Below, piece after piece: positions 1-8,592 of a DNA stretch of 64,000 bases. The stretch's first letter is position 1; every line of letters starts with the position of its first letter. Location: assembly GCF_019703835.1 (NCBI RefSeq), contig NZ_AP023054.1, positions 2,603,580 to 2,667,579 of the forward strand, in the 5' to 3' direction. This DNA is from Thaumasiovibrio subtropicus. GTDB lineage: Bacteria; Pseudomonadota; Gammaproteobacteria; Enterobacterales; Vibrionaceae. The notes below the pieces were generated by a model. It saw only the letters and a list, made by a program, of their open reading frames with translations. It made no database searches and was not told where the DNA came from. The translations under genes were made by a program, and so were the position numbers.

Positions 1-1322
1 TTCGTAATGGGCGCATTGCCACACTGTCTGAAGAGACACTCAATGGCGAACGCGAGATTGATGCAACAGACAAGATTGTCGGCCCGGGATTTATCGACTT
101 ACATACCCACAGCGGCTTACCTTTTGGTGCCTTATTGCAGCTCCGCGATGGCGTAACGACTGCGCTGGATCTCGAAGCAGGGGCATTCCCAGCCAGTGAG
201 TACGGTAACTTCATAAAAGCCGCACCTTATTTGAACTATGGTGCATCGGTTGCTCACTTCTCTATTCGTATGAAGGTCATTGAGGGTCGTGAACATGCTT
301 GGCTAATTGGTGAAAATGGTGCAATCGTGCCGGGTGCAGCCTTTTTTCAACAGCCTACAGACGCAGAAGTAGAACAAATGCGCGAACTACTGCATCAAGG
401 TCTTGATGACGGTGGCTTAGGCATTGGTTTCCTACTGGACTACATGTCGCCAGCGGTCAGTGATGCAGAAATGAGAATGATCTTTGAAGTGGCGGCTGAG
501 CGTGATGCACCGATCTGGGCGCACATTCGCCGTGGTGTTAATGGTGATATTCAACCTCTTCACGACGTACTTGATGTGGCAATTGAGACGGGCGCACCGT
601 TGCATATCTCACACATCAACGCCAATGCTATGGGTGAAATCGGCAACTGGATGAAGGTGATCGATGAAGCAAACAAGCATGGTGCTGATGTCACTATGGA
701 GATCTTCCCTTATACCGCTGGCTCAACATCCATCTCTGCCGATGTCTTTAATAGAGACTGGAAAACCATTTTCAATATCTCCTATGAAGATGTTCAGTGG
801 GCAGAAACAGGTGAGTTCTTCACAGAAGAAACTTGGTATAAAACGCGTGAAGCGCGCCCAGATGGCATGGTCGTCCACCACTACATGAAAGAAGAGTGGC
901 TGCGAGAAGCGATGGTGCACCCAGAAATGATGATTGCAACCGACGCAATGCCATCATTTAACGCAGAGACAAAAGCAGCCCCGAACGGTGCGGGCTCTTA
1001 CACTCGCCTTCTCAGTGAATATGTACGCGATGAAAAAGTGATTAGTTTGAGCGACGCCTTTATGAAAGGCAGCTACTTACCTGCGCGACGTCTTGAGCAG
1101 GTGGCGCCCGTGTTTAAGCGTAAAGGTCGCATCCAAGAGGGTGCTGATGCCGACCTACTCATCTTTGACATTGATAACATCAAAAGCAACTCGGCATACA
1201 CGAACCCTTTCGCTGAGGCCACCGGCTATGACTACATCATGATTGAAGGCGAAATTGTCATTGATAATGATGATCTCACCCTCGAAGCACCAGGACGCCA
1301 GTTACTCGGTACCACCTTATAA
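1..1322 (+). CDS. D-aminoacylase / N-acyl-D-amino-acid deacylase family amidohydrolase, 3' part (5' end outside window)
   Basis: The reading frame is open from base 3, so the start lies upstream of the window. The first visible residues run into GPGFIDLHTHSG, the HxH metal motif of the amidohydrolase superfamily, at about bases 90-117. Later landmarks are HISHINANAMGE, FPYTAGSTS, ATDAMPSFN and the C-terminal ADADLLIFD, the order seen in the D-aminoacylase branch of urease-like metal-dependent hydrolases. Known members hydrolyse N-acyl-D-amino acids or related amides in the cytoplasm with one or two zinc ions. The substrate here is not determined: the FPYTAG box is typical of the branch, but a dipeptidase or dihydropyrimidinase-like role is possible. 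A strong terminator follows 13 bases after the stop, so this is the last gene of its transcript. About 440 residues are visible. Confidence 0.8.
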   Translation, partial: RNGRIATLSEETLNGEREIDATDKIVGPGFIDLHTHSGLPFGALLQLRDGVTTALDLEAGAFPASEYGNFIKAAPYLNYGASVAHFSIRMKVIEGREHAWLIGENGAIVPGAAFFQQPTDAEVEQMRELLHQGLDDGGLGIGFLLDYMSPAVSDAEMRMIFEVAAERDAPIWAHIRRGVNGDIQPLHDVLDVAIETGAPLHISHINANAMGEIGNWMKVIDEANKHGADVTMEIFPYTAGSTSISADVFNRDWKTIFNISYEDVQWAETGEFFTEETWYKTREARPDGMVVHHYMKEEWLREAMVHPEMMIATDAMPSFNAETKAAPNGAGSYTRLLSEYVRDEKVISLSDAFMKGSYLPARRLEQVAPVFKRKGRIQEGADADLLIFDIDNIKSNSAYTNPFAEATGYDYIMIEGEIVIDNDDLTLEAPGRQLLGTTL

Positions 1323-1335
1323 AAATCGCCACAAG

Positions 1336-1364
1336 GAGCCAGCCATTATCGCTGGCTCTTTTTT
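1336..1364 (+). terminator. Intrinsic terminator after the amidohydrolase gene
   Basis: A perfect 8-bp stem (GAGCCAGC / GCTGGCTC) with a 7-base loop is followed by six T residues. Confidence 0.9.
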
Positions 1365-1370
1365 GAAATC

Positions 1371-1452
1371 ACCCTCTAGACTTCAAAACAATGCCTTGCC
1401 GACAAGCATAGCGAGACCTTACTGACCACGCCTCTTGAGATGACTTAAGTAC
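1371..1452 (+). repeat. Solo right-end copy of the dispersed palindromic repeat family
   Basis: This stretch aligns with the right end of the two full elements at 43621-43794 and 47529-47792. The shared landmarks are CTTCAAAACA, TGCCTTGCCGACAA, a variable middle, and the closing CTCTTGAGATGACTTAAGTA. The left end and the internal part are absent. It lies between the amidohydrolase terminator and the stop of feoC, and ends eight bases short of feoC. Confidence 0.65.
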
Positions 1453-1459
1453 ACTTGCG

Positions 1460-1693
1460 TTAACTGAGCTGCGTTATCGCCAGTTCATCACCTGAGATCC
1501 ACTGATACCAGACTTGCTTTGCGTCGAGACAACTCTGGCCGCCAACGATCTCTTGCTTTATCTTGCCGCGTTTTTGCCAGATCACTAACATGGCATCAAC
1601 CCCGTCTTGGCTCAGTGCGAACTTCCGCGCGATCACCGCACGCTCAACACGGCCTTGCTCTATCAAATACGCTTTTAGCGATTGAAGTATCAT
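1460..1693 (-). CDS. feoC: FeoC-like small winged-helix protein of the ferrous iron transporter
   Basis: A 77-residue product beginning MILQSLKAYLIEQG. FeoC proteins are small winged-helix proteins that bind or protect FeoB; some carry a C-terminal cysteine cluster for a 4Fe-4S centre. Here only one cysteine (in GGQSCLD) is visible, so the cluster version is not supported. I chose the ATG at 1693 because it overlaps the TGA of feoB in an ATGA arrangement, which implies translational coupling; an upstream TTG would extend it by only four residues. It is the third gene of feoABC, and a repeat copy lies just beyond its stop. Confidence 0.85.
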   Translation of the reverse strand: MILQSLKAYLIEQGRVERAVIARKFALSQDGVDAMLVIWQKRGKIKQEIVGGQSCLDAKQVWYQWISGDELAITQLS

Positions 1694-3960
1694 GCAAAAT
1701 CCCAACTCACACGTCGTTCACCTGCCTGCTTCATCAATCGATATACGAGGATATTCAACAGGGTAAACAAACCGCACCAACTCAAACTTTGCATTGGATG
1801 CTGAGCCAGCATGCTAAGTTGGTAGCTGAACGTCGCTGCCGTATAAGCGACAAGCAGTGTCCATCCTCCGACAAAAAGCGCAAACGGACGACCAAATTCA
1901 CGCACGTATGCGCCCATCGCAGCGGCACAAGGGGTATATAAAAGAATAAAAAGCAGATAAGCAAATGCACTGGCTGCCGAGAACGTTGTCGTTAGGCTAC
2001 TGAAAACACTGGTATCCACCTCTTGCTCTTCAGCGACCGCGTCAAGATCATCTAACTCGCCCACATCAACGCCCAAAGGATCTCTGAAACTCAAGTCAGC
2101 CAGATTCTCACCAATGCTTGCGACGGCTTCCGATAAGCGTTCGGCCAGATTAAACTCACCTTCATTGGGCTCTTCGTCCGTAGCATATAGGCTATTCAGC
2201 GTACCAACTACCGCCTCTTTGGCAAAGATACCGGTAATAACACCAACGGTTGCAGGCCAGTTCTCTTGCTCTACCCCGATAGGTGCCAGCACTGGCGTCA
2301 CTACTTGTGCGGCGCGTGAGAGTACTGAGTTTTCACTGTCTTCGTTGCCAAACGTCCCATCAGTACCCAAAGAGTTAAGAAAGCTGAGTACCGCAATAAC
2401 CAACACGATCGTTTTTCCTGCACCAAGCACAAAGCGCTTCAGCTTTTGCCACGTTTTCAGCAAGACGTTTCGCGCCGTGGGCATTTCATAATCGGGCAGT
2501 TCCATCACAAAGCTATCGCTATTACCCGGATAGAGCGTTTTTCTCAACACAAGCCCCGTTAAAATAGCCGCCGAAATACCTATTAGATAGAGTAAGAACA
2601 CCACATTTTGCCCACTGCTCGGAAAAAACGCCGCCGCAAACAGTGCGTATACCGGAAGACGGGCCCCACAAGACATGAAAGGTGACATCGCGGCGGCAAT
2701 TTTACGCTCACGCTCCAGATCTAATGTCCGTGTTGCCATTACCGCCGGTACCGTACAACCAAATCCAAGTACCATAGGTACAAACGCTTTTCCCGGTAAC
2801 CCGACTTTTTGCATCAACTTATCAAGGACAAATGCTGCACGGGCAATGTACCCTGAGCTTTCCATAATAGAGAGCGCAAAATACAAACTGGCAATGACCG
2901 GGATGAAAGTGGCAACCGTTTGAATACCAGCCCCCACACCATCTGCAAGCAAGGTCACTAGCCACATCGGCAAAAACGCATCAAAAAGATGGTGGACACC
3001 TTCAACAAAGATGGCACCAAAGGCGATATCGAAAAAGTCTATAAACGCGCTACCGATGTTAATGGCAAACATAAACATCAGATACATCATCAAGAAAAAC
3101 ATCGGTAGACCCCAAACCCGATGCAACATCAATTGATCAAGACGCTCAGCATTGCGTTTGCTTAGCTTCCCTTCGTGACTTCTCACTTGCAGGCAAAGAT
3201 CATGAATAAAGGTATAGCGCGCATCGGCAATCGCTAGCTCAGCATCAAAATCATCAGGCAATGCTTGTCGGTATGCCTTCACCTCATCACGCTGTGATGT
3301 GATTAATCTATTCTCAATAAGACGATCATTTTCAAGCAAGTGCAGCGCCATGGATCGTTCAGGGAAAGGCAACCCAGTTACCCATGGCAGTAAGGCGTCG
3401 ATCGCGTCATTCACAGTACTGCCGTAATCGAGTGCCAGCGCTTCAAGCTGAATACCCTCTGCCACACATTGATGAATACTTGCCTTTAACTGCGTGACCG
3501 CGTCTAAGTCATTGGCACTGATCGCAAATACCGGACAGCCGAGCGCATCAGACAAAGCGCTCACATCGATTCGCTGCTGTTGACGTTTCATGGCATCGAC
3601 TTTGTTCAGGACCACCACCATTGGCCGACCTAACTCACGCAACTGCAAGGTTGTGTATAGGCTACGCTCCAATGAAGTCGCATCTACCACGTTTACAATC
3701 AGGTCTGCTTTTGCATCCAACACAGCTCGAGCGGCAATGATTTCATCAAGACTATTGGCGTCACTATGACTGTCTAAATGATAAATACCGGGGAGATCCG
3801 TTAAGGTAAAAAGATCCCCATGGCACACATAGTCACCGGTCTTTTTCTCGACCGTGACCCCAGCCCAGTTCCCTACTTGCTGTCGCGCTCCCGTTAAGCT
3901 ATTAAACAACGTTGTTTTGCCACAGTTGGGATTACCTACGGTAAGGATTTGATAACTCAT
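1690..3960 (-). CDS. feoB: Ferrous iron transport protein B, GTPase-coupled inner-membrane permease
   Basis: A 756-residue protein, normal for FeoB. The N-terminal G domain shows the P-loop GNPNCGKT (residues 9-16), the G3 motif DLPG (55-58) and the G4 motif NKVD (119-122). A helical guanine-dissociation-inhibitor-like segment follows to about residue 280. The rest is a polytopic membrane domain with the Gate-type signature FGCTVPAVMATRT and a second Gate repeat (LSRAAQVVTPVLAPIG, then ATVGVITGIFAKEAVVG). It imports Fe2+ across the inner membrane. Its ATG overlaps the feoA stop and its stop overlaps the feoC start (ATGA both times), so the three genes are translationally coupled. Fur control is likely from the box at 4196-4210. 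Confidence 0.97.
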   Translation of the reverse strand: MSYQILTVGNPNCGKTTLFNSLTGARQQVGNWAGVTVEKKTGDYVCHGDLFTLTDLPGIYHLDSHSDANSLDEIIAARAVLDAKADLIVNVVDATSLERSLYTTLQLRELGRPMVVVLNKVDAMKRQQQRIDVSALSDALGCPVFAISANDLDAVTQLKASIHQCVAEGIQLEALALDYGSTVNDAIDALLPWVTGLPFPERSMALHLLENDRLIENRLITSQRDEVKAYRQALPDDFDAELAIADARYTFIHDLCLQVRSHEGKLSKRNAERLDQLMLHRVWGLPMFFLMMYLMFMFAINIGSAFIDFFDIAFGAIFVEGVHHLFDAFLPMWLVTLLADGVGAGIQTVATFIPVIASLYFALSIMESSGYIARAAFVLDKLMQKVGLPGKAFVPMVLGFGCTVPAVMATRTLDLERERKIAAAMSPFMSCGARLPVYALFAAAFFPSSGQNVVFLLYLIGISAAILTGLVLRKTLYPGNSDSFVMELPDYEMPTARNVLLKTWQKLKRFVLGAGKTIVLVIAVLSFLNSLGTDGTFGNEDSENSVLSRAAQVVTPVLAPIGVEQENWPATVGVITGIFAKEAVVGTLNSLYATDEEPNEGEFNLAERLSEAVASIGENLADLSFRDPLGVDVGELDDLDAVAEEQEVDTSVFSSLTTTFSAASAFAYLLFILLYTPCAAAMGAYVREFGRPFALFVGGWTLLVAYTAATFSYQLSMLAQHPMQSLSWCGLFTLLNILVYRLMKQAGERRVSWDFA

Positions 3961-4181
3961 AACCTCACCTCAATCGCCGCTGCAAGTTGCTGACGAATGG
4001 CAAGATCAACACCACGAACGCGAATTTGTAAGGGATCTCCGAGAGGCGCACGTCGAATGACCGTCACATCGGTATCAGGTAGCAGCCCCATCACAGCGAG
4101 GCGTTTACGGGTTGAAGGGGGCAGATCGCTAATATCCTCCACCTTTGCGGTGACATTGCATTGTAGTTCGGTTAACTTCAT
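3957..4181 (-). CDS. feoA: FeoA, SH3-like cytoplasmic partner of FeoB
   Basis: A 74-residue protein of the usual FeoA size and fold pattern: a small beta-barrel with the signature MGLLPDTDVTVIRRAPLGDP followed by a closing DLAIRQQLAAAI helix. FeoA binds FeoB on the cytoplasmic side and is needed for Fe2+ uptake. It is the first gene of the operon. The start at 4181 is preceded by a GGGAAGAG ribosome binding site and, 15 bases upstream, a Fur box. The stop overlaps the feoB ATG. Confidence 0.95.
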   Translation of the reverse strand: MKLTELQCNVTAKVEDISDLPPSTRKRLAVMGLLPDTDVTVIRRAPLGDPLQIRVRGVDLAIRQQLAAAIEVRL

Positions 4182-4195
4182 TGCTCTTCCCTGAA

Positions 4196-4210
4196 TGAGA
4201 ATAATTATTA
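4196..4210 (-). promoter_or_regulatory. Fur box upstream of feoABC
   Basis: TGAGAATAATTATTA matches 12 of the 14 defined positions of the 7-1-7 Fur consensus (TGATAATnATTATCA). AT-rich half-sites continue to about 4225. It lies 15 bases before the feoA start, where bound Fe-Fur would block transcription. Binding by Fur is inferred from family knowledge. Confidence 0.8.
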
Positions 4211-4368
4211 TTATATTGATTATTTCACAAACAATAAAGTAACAATTTGTTTTAGGTCAATACTGACTCACTAAAATAAACACATAGCACCAATAGCATG
4301 GATTTTAATGCAACTACACTTAAATAAAGTCTAATAAACCGACCTCACACACGACATTTCGAACGCAT

Positions 4369-4399
4369 AAAAAAGCCCCAGCGAGTAACGCTAGGGCTT
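4369..4399 (-). terminator. Intrinsic terminator of asd
   Basis: Read on the minus strand, a stem of AAGCCC / GGGCTT continued by AGCG / CGCT around a 5-base loop is followed by six U residues. Confidence 0.85.
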
Positions 4400-4429
4400 G
4401 ATATTCAAGGAGTGATTATTTGAAGAACG

Positions 4430-5548
4430 TTAGGCTTTCTCGCTAAGGATAATGCGTAGAGTACGACGCAACGGCTCTGCCGCCCCCCACAATAGCTGAT
4501 CACCCACAGTAAAGGCATTCAAGAAATCGTCACCCATTGCCAGTTTACGTAGACGACCAACAGGAACAGACAGGGTGCCCGTGACTTTCGCAGGGGTTAG
4601 CTCTCGCATTGTGATGTCACGATCATTTGGAATCACTTTCACCCAATCGTTATGCTGAGCGATGATATCTTCAATTTCATCCAACGGTACGGCTTGTTTC
4701 AGCTTCAACGTTAAGGCTTGCGAGTGGCAACGCATTGCACCAATTCGCACACAAGTACCATCAACAGGGATTGGGCTATCTTGAAGACCAAGAATCTTGT
4801 TGGTTTCAACACCACCTTTCCACTCTTCCTTGCTTTGGCCATTGTCGCGTTTCACATCGATCCAAGGGATCAAAGAGCCAGCAAGTGGCACGCCGAACTC
4901 GTTAGCTGGGAAGTCTGTCGATCGCAATGTCTCTGCAACTTTGCGGTCGATGTCTAGGATAGAGGTGGCAGGATTTGCAAGTTCAGACGTCACGGCATCA
5001 TTGATCACGCCCATCTGGCCAATCAACTCACGCATGTTTTTAGCGCCTGCACCAGAAGCGGCTTGGTAGGTTTGTGCTGTCATCCACTCAACCATACCCG
5101 CTTGATAAAGGCCACCTACCGCCATCAGCATTAGGCTAACCGTACAGTTACCACCCACATACGTACTCACACCAGAGTGAATACCTTGTTGAATTTGTTC
5201 AAAGTTAACGGGGTCAAGCGTAATAATACTATCTTGTTTGAGACGTAGCGTTGAAGCAGCATCGATCCAGTAACCTTTCCACCCTGCTTCACGCAGAGCC
5301 GGATAAACCTTTTCTGTATAACTGCCGCCTTGACAGGTAATGACGGCGTCAAGCTGCTTTAGGCTCTCAATATCAAAAGCATCTTGTAACAGACCCGCAT
5401 CTTTACCATAGTTAGGCGCTGGAATCCCTACTTGAGAAGTCGAGTAAAATACGGGCTCGATGACATCAAAATCACCTTCTTCTACCATACGCTGCATCAA
5501 CACGGATCCAACCATGCCACGCCAGCCGACTAAGCCTACTCTCATCAT
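4430..5548 (-). CDS. asd: Aspartate-semialdehyde dehydrogenase
   Basis: A 372-residue protein with the proteobacterial Asd N-terminus [18 protein letters not shown], an NADP-binding fold, and the active-site segment [10 protein letters not shown] with catalytic Cys135. It reduces aspartyl phosphate to aspartate semialdehyde, the branch point to lysine, diaminopimelate, methionine and threonine. The length matches the gamma-proteobacterial enzyme. Two ATG codons are adjacent (5548 and 5545), with a GGGAGAG site about nine bases upstream; either is possible. The gene is monocistronic, with its own terminator. I see no lysine riboswitch-like leader in the upstream 550 bases. Confidence 0.96.
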   Translation of the reverse strand: MMRVGLVGWRGMVGSVLMQRMVEEGDFDVIEPVFYSTSQVGIPAPNYGKDAGLLQDAFDIESLKQLDAVITCQGGSYTEKVYPALREAGWKGYWIDAASTLRLKQDSIITLDPVNFEQIQQGIHSGVSTYVGGNCTVSLMLMAVGGLYQAGMVEWMTAQTYQAASGAGAKNMRELIGQMGVINDAVTSELANPATSILDIDRKVAETLRSTDFPANEFGVPLAGSLIPWIDVKRDNGQSKEEWKGGVETNKILGLQDSPIPVDGTCVRIGAMRCHSQALTLKLKQAVPLDEIEDIIAQHNDWVKVIPNDRDITMRELTPAKVTGTLSVPVGRLRKLAMGDDFLNAFTVGDQLLWGAAEPLRRTLRIILSEKA

Positions 5549-6097
5549 CGCTACATCTCTCCCTGTAATTTGTATTGACCAACAGACATAATCGCTAATT
5601 CACTTCGCAAAAACAAGCGATAAAGCGCATTTCTCACGGGCTTTTTCCCAGCCCATTTATTGGCGATTCGGCACCAAAACAGTCTCTCAACATGCAGACA
5701 ACAATTTTCGCCTTCAGAATCTTGCTGAACCAACGCTGAATCGACAACTGTAAAAAACAGCCAATTGCCGCCAACTTTTTTTCCACACGGTTGTTTTCAT
5801 ACATATTCACCAGAGAAACACCTGCCTTACAACCGCAACAAAAATATAAAAATCATTAATTTAGAATAAACTACAAACAGACATAGTTACGCTAAAAAAC
5901 ACTGTGTAAAGTTAGCTATACGCATGAAATCCATCAATAATTAACATTTCAGTAGCACAATTTGACCCCGATCAATTCATTCCCTCGCTCAATGAGGAAA
6001 ATAGACCTCAGCTTTTTGGTGTTCAGGGAATGAATCAAAACGACACGCAGTCATTACCAAAACTAATACCCCTATTTTAACACCCAGAGGTTTTACT
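5549..6097. other. Intergenic region between divergent asd and yjiH
   Basis: No credible gene lies here; a 60-codon minus-strand frame at 5551-5733 has no family resemblance. The region is AT-rich and must hold the divergent promoters of asd and the yjiH operon. The only clear structure is the inverted repeat at 5975-6035 just upstream of yjiH. Confidence 0.6.
5975..6035 (+). promoter_or_regulatory. Long inverted repeat in the yjiH leader, candidate cis-regulatory RNA or operator pair
   Basis: A perfect 11-bp inverted repeat (ATTCATTCCCT at 5975-5985, AGGGAATGAAT at 6025-6035) encloses a second stem, TGAGG (5993-5997) with CCTCA (6006-6010). In RNA this gives a two-tiered hairpin about 60 bases upstream of the yjiH start. 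There is no T-run after it, so it is not a simple terminator. Whether it acts as RNA or as two DNA half-sites is unknown. Confidence 0.5.
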
Positions 6098-6814
6098 ATG
6101 AGTAATGCTGCAGAGAGCAAAAAGGTCACTATCGGTGCCTATATAGCTCTGGCTTTCGCTTTCGTTTTCTTCTCAGGCGCGCTGCAAACCAATGAATGGT
6201 ACGGTGTATTCGACTTCACAACATTGAATGGTGCGTTCGGCACCATGGCAAACAATGTGACTGCTGGCGCAGATGGAGCGATTGAAGTCACTAAAACCAC
6301 AATGCGCGGTGCTGGCGGTTTCGGTGCCCGTGATGGTTTCTTGTTCGCACTTACTCTAGTGCCAACGGTTATGTTTGCACTTGGTGTCATCAATGTCCTA
6401 GAGCACTTCGGCGCCCTAGACGCTGCACGTAAACTGCTCACTCCACTACTACGTCCACTTATGGGTGTTCCTGGCGACACTGGCCTAGCGCTGATTGCCT
6501 CTCTACAAAACACCGATGCTGGCGCATCAATGACGCGTCAATTGCAGGAAGAAGGTAAGCTGACACAGCGTGAAACTGACGTCTTTGCGATGTTCCAGTT
6601 CTCAGCGGGTGCGACCATTGTTAACTTCTTCTCTTCAGGTGCAGTGCTATTCACGCTTACTTACGCAAATGGTGATCAAGCAGTAACCTCATCTATCGGT
6701 CTTGCTGTGATTGTTATGTTTGCGATGAAGTTTGTTGGTGCAAATATCTTCCGTTTCTGGTTACAGATGACTGACAAGAAAAAATCAGCTAACACTCAAG
6801 AGGAAGCAGCATAA
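6098..6814 (+). CDS. yjiH: YjiH-like inner-membrane protein with nucleoside-recognition (Gate) domain
   Basis: A 238-residue hydrophobic protein. It has an N-terminal membrane segment (about 11-28) followed by a Gate-type region with PTVMFALGVINVLEHFGALD, GDTGLALIASLQNTDAGASM and several further helices. Length, domain and pairing with a 151-residue partner match E. coli YjiH/YjiG, which sit beside the isoaspartyl dipeptidase gene iadA. The substrate of YjiH/YjiG is not established. Here the third gene is an M20 peptidase, so transport of a peptide-like or acylated amino-acid substrate is a reasonable inference. The ATG at 6098 has an AGAGG site. The stop shares one base with the next start (ATAATGG), suggesting coupling. 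Confidence 0.8.
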   Translation: MSNAAESKKVTIGAYIALAFAFVFFSGALQTNEWYGVFDFTTLNGAFGTMANNVTAGADGAIEVTKTTMRGAGGFGARDGFLFALTLVPTVMFALGVINVLEHFGALDAARKLLTPLLRPLMGVPGDTGLALIASLQNTDAGASMTRQLQEEGKLTQRETDVFAMFQFSAGATIVNFFSSGAVLFTLTYANGDQAVTSSIGLAVIVMFAMKFVGANIFRFWLQMTDKKKSANTQEEAA

Positions 6815-7269
6815 TGGCACAATCTAAAATGATTACTGACATCTTCGTTGAAGGTGCGCGCAAAGGCTGGAACATCTCAACTTCTAGCACAATTCCTAAC
6901 GTAATGATGGCATTCATCATCATTGCTATCTTGAACCTGACCGGTGCACTTGATGCGATGGGTGTGCTATTTGCACCAGTCATGGGTATCTTTGGTCTAC
7001 CAGGTGAAGCTGCGGCAGTGCTAATCGGTGCTTGGATGTCGATGGGTGGTGCAGTGGGTGTAGTTATCTCGCTATTCGATGCAGGTATCCTCGACGGCAG
7101 CCATGTTGCAATCCTAGCACCAGCAATTTACCTAATGGGTTCTCAAGTTCAATATCTAGGTCGTATCCTAGGTGTAATCGGCACAGAAGGTCGTCACTAC
7201 ATCCCAATGATTGTGATTTCAGTCTTCAATGCCTTCATTGCGATGTTCATCATGAACATCCTAGTGTAA
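6814..7269 (+). CDS. yjiG: YjiG-like inner-membrane protein with nucleoside-recognition (Gate) domain
   Basis: A 151-residue membrane protein, close to the 153 residues of E. coli YjiG. It shows the Gate signature in NVMMAFIIIAILNLTGALDAMGVLF and in GEAAAVLIGAWMSMGGAVG, with an amphipathic N-terminus. It presumably forms a two-component permease with the upstream YjiH homologue, as SpmA/SpmB-type Gate pairs do; this is inference. The start abuts the yjiH stop. A GC-rich hairpin lies between this gene and the peptidase gene. Confidence 0.8.
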   Translation: MAQSKMITDIFVEGARKGWNISTSSTIPNVMMAFIIIAILNLTGALDAMGVLFAPVMGIFGLPGEAAAVLIGAWMSMGGAVGVVISLFDAGILDGSHVAILAPAIYLMGSQVQYLGRILGVIGTEGRHYIPMIVISVFNAFIAMFIMNILV

Positions 7270-7288
7270 AGCCCGTATCATTCCTTTC

Positions 7289-7310
7289 AGGGCGGTTCGC
7301 CGCCCTTCTT
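7289..7310 (+). terminator. UUCG-loop hairpin between yjiG and the M20 peptidase gene, likely attenuator
   Basis: A 7-bp stem AGGGCGG / CCGCCCT with a TTCG loop is followed by the weak pyrimidine tract TCTTC. It is a weak intrinsic terminator or processing site, expected to lower but not stop readthrough into the peptidase gene. Confidence 0.55.
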
Positions 7311-7374
7311 CAAATGCTATTCAACTTTGCGCCCTAGCGCGTAAGTGCATTCACGAATGCTAAGAGGATCTAAC

Positions 7375-8496
7375 ATGAATTTCTCTCTCCAAGATTACCT
7401 AGAAGAACTTCGCCCGCTGATCGATGTTGACTGTGGTACGTTGACCAAAGAAGGTCTCGAAGTGATCGCAGGCCGTATGGCTGCAAAATACGAAGCAATG
7501 GGTGGTTGGGATATCAAAACCGTCGATTGTGGCATTGCAGGCCCAGGTCTTGAGATTCGCAATAAACCAGAAGCTGAAAGCATCGATGTTTTGCTTATCG
7601 GCCACATGGACACCGTATTCCCAGTCGGGACAGTGGCGGCACGTCCAATGACAACCGATGAAGAAAATGCCTACGGTCCAGGTGTGGCAGACATGAAATC
7701 GGGTCTGCTGAACATCGTTTATGCAATGCGTAACCTTGATAAAGCCGTGCTAGACAAAATGTCTATCTGTATCTGCATGAACCCAGATGAAGAGATCGGT
7801 TCTTTGCATTCACAAGATTGGTTGATTGACGTAGCGAAAACCGCCAAGCACGTATTAGTGGCTGAAGCGGCACGTGCCGATGGCTCGCTAGTGAAAGCGC
7901 GTAAAGGTATGGCTCGCTATAAAATGACCTTCAACGGTAAAGCCGCACACGCAGGTAACGATCCAGAGAATGGCCGTAGCGCAATTACCGAGATGGCAAA
8001 CTGGATTCTTGCGATCAATGAAATGACCAGCTTCGAATCAGGTACCACTCTCAACGCTGGTGTTGTGAAAGGCGGTGCGGGTGCGAACATTGTGCCAGAT
8101 CTTGCCGAGCTTGTTGTCGATGTTCGCTTCTGGGACAACGATGAGTACGCAGACGTCCACGAAAAACTGACTAACATGGTTCCTTTCGTTGATGGTGTAA
8201 CCACTGAAATTGTCCGTGAAGCACACAAGCCTTCTATGGTTCCTTCTGAAAAGACGGAAGTCTTGATGGGCCTAGTAGAAGAAGCGGGCAAAGATGTTGA
8301 TATCGATATCACATGGCAAGCCGTAGGCGGGGGCTCTGATGCCAACCTTACCGCAGTATTGGGCGTACCAACACTGGATGGCCTAGGTCCAGCAGGTGCT
8401 AAGATGCACGGCCCAGACGAGTACTTAGTGCTTAACACCATTGAGCCACGTATTCGCCTACTCATGCGTGTACTTGAGAAGATTGCTGAGAAGTAA
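7375..8496 (+). CDS. M20 family metallopeptidase, glutamate carboxypeptidase (CPG2) type
   Basis: A 373-residue zinc peptidase. Visible metal and catalytic motifs are GHMDT (His77, Asp79), GVADMKSG (bridging Asp106), NPDEEIGS (catalytic Glu139 and metal Glu140), VAEAARADG (Glu164) and the C-terminal MHGPDEY. A dimerisation domain lies between about residues 180 and 290. Relatives of this type remove C-terminal glutamate or split acyl-amino acids in the cytoplasm. The ATG at 7375 follows a GAGGA site seven bases upstream; an in-frame codon at 7345 would add ten residues with no ribosome site. It completes the yjiH-yjiG operon, taking the place that iadA holds in E. coli. Confidence 0.9.
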   Translation: MNFSLQDYLEELRPLIDVDCGTLTKEGLEVIAGRMAAKYEAMGGWDIKTVDCGIAGPGLEIRNKPEAESIDVLLIGHMDTVFPVGTVAARPMTTDEENAYGPGVADMKSGLLNIVYAMRNLDKAVLDKMSICICMNPDEEIGSLHSQDWLIDVAKTAKHVLVAEAARADGSLVKARKGMARYKMTFNGKAAHAGNDPENGRSAITEMANWILAINEMTSFESGTTLNAGVVKGGAGANIVPDLAELVVDVRFWDNDEYADVHEKLTNMVPFVDGVTTEIVREAHKPSMVPSEKTEVLMGLVEEAGKDVDIDITWQAVGGGSDANLTAVLGVPTLDGLGPAGAKMHGPDEYLVLNTIEPRIRLLMRVLEKIAEK

Positions 8497-8544
8497 CCTC
8501 GAGGAAAATGCGACGACTTGCCACCTGTTGCAAGCAGACATAAA

Positions 8545-8580
8545 AAACGCCGACAGCAAGCTGTCGGCGTTTTCTTTTTC
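8545..8580. terminator. Bidirectional terminator between the M20 peptidase and TetR genes
   Basis: A stem of at least 10 bp (AACGCCGACAG / CTGTCGGCGTT) with a CAAG loop is flanked by A residues on the left and T residues on the right. It can stop the converging transcripts. Confidence 0.9.
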
Positions 8581-8592
8581 TGGCTACCCGGT

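Noticed and set aside
5551..5733. 60-codon minus-strand frame upstream of asd
   Set aside because: Composition and sequence look random, with no credible start site; more likely asd promoter DNA.
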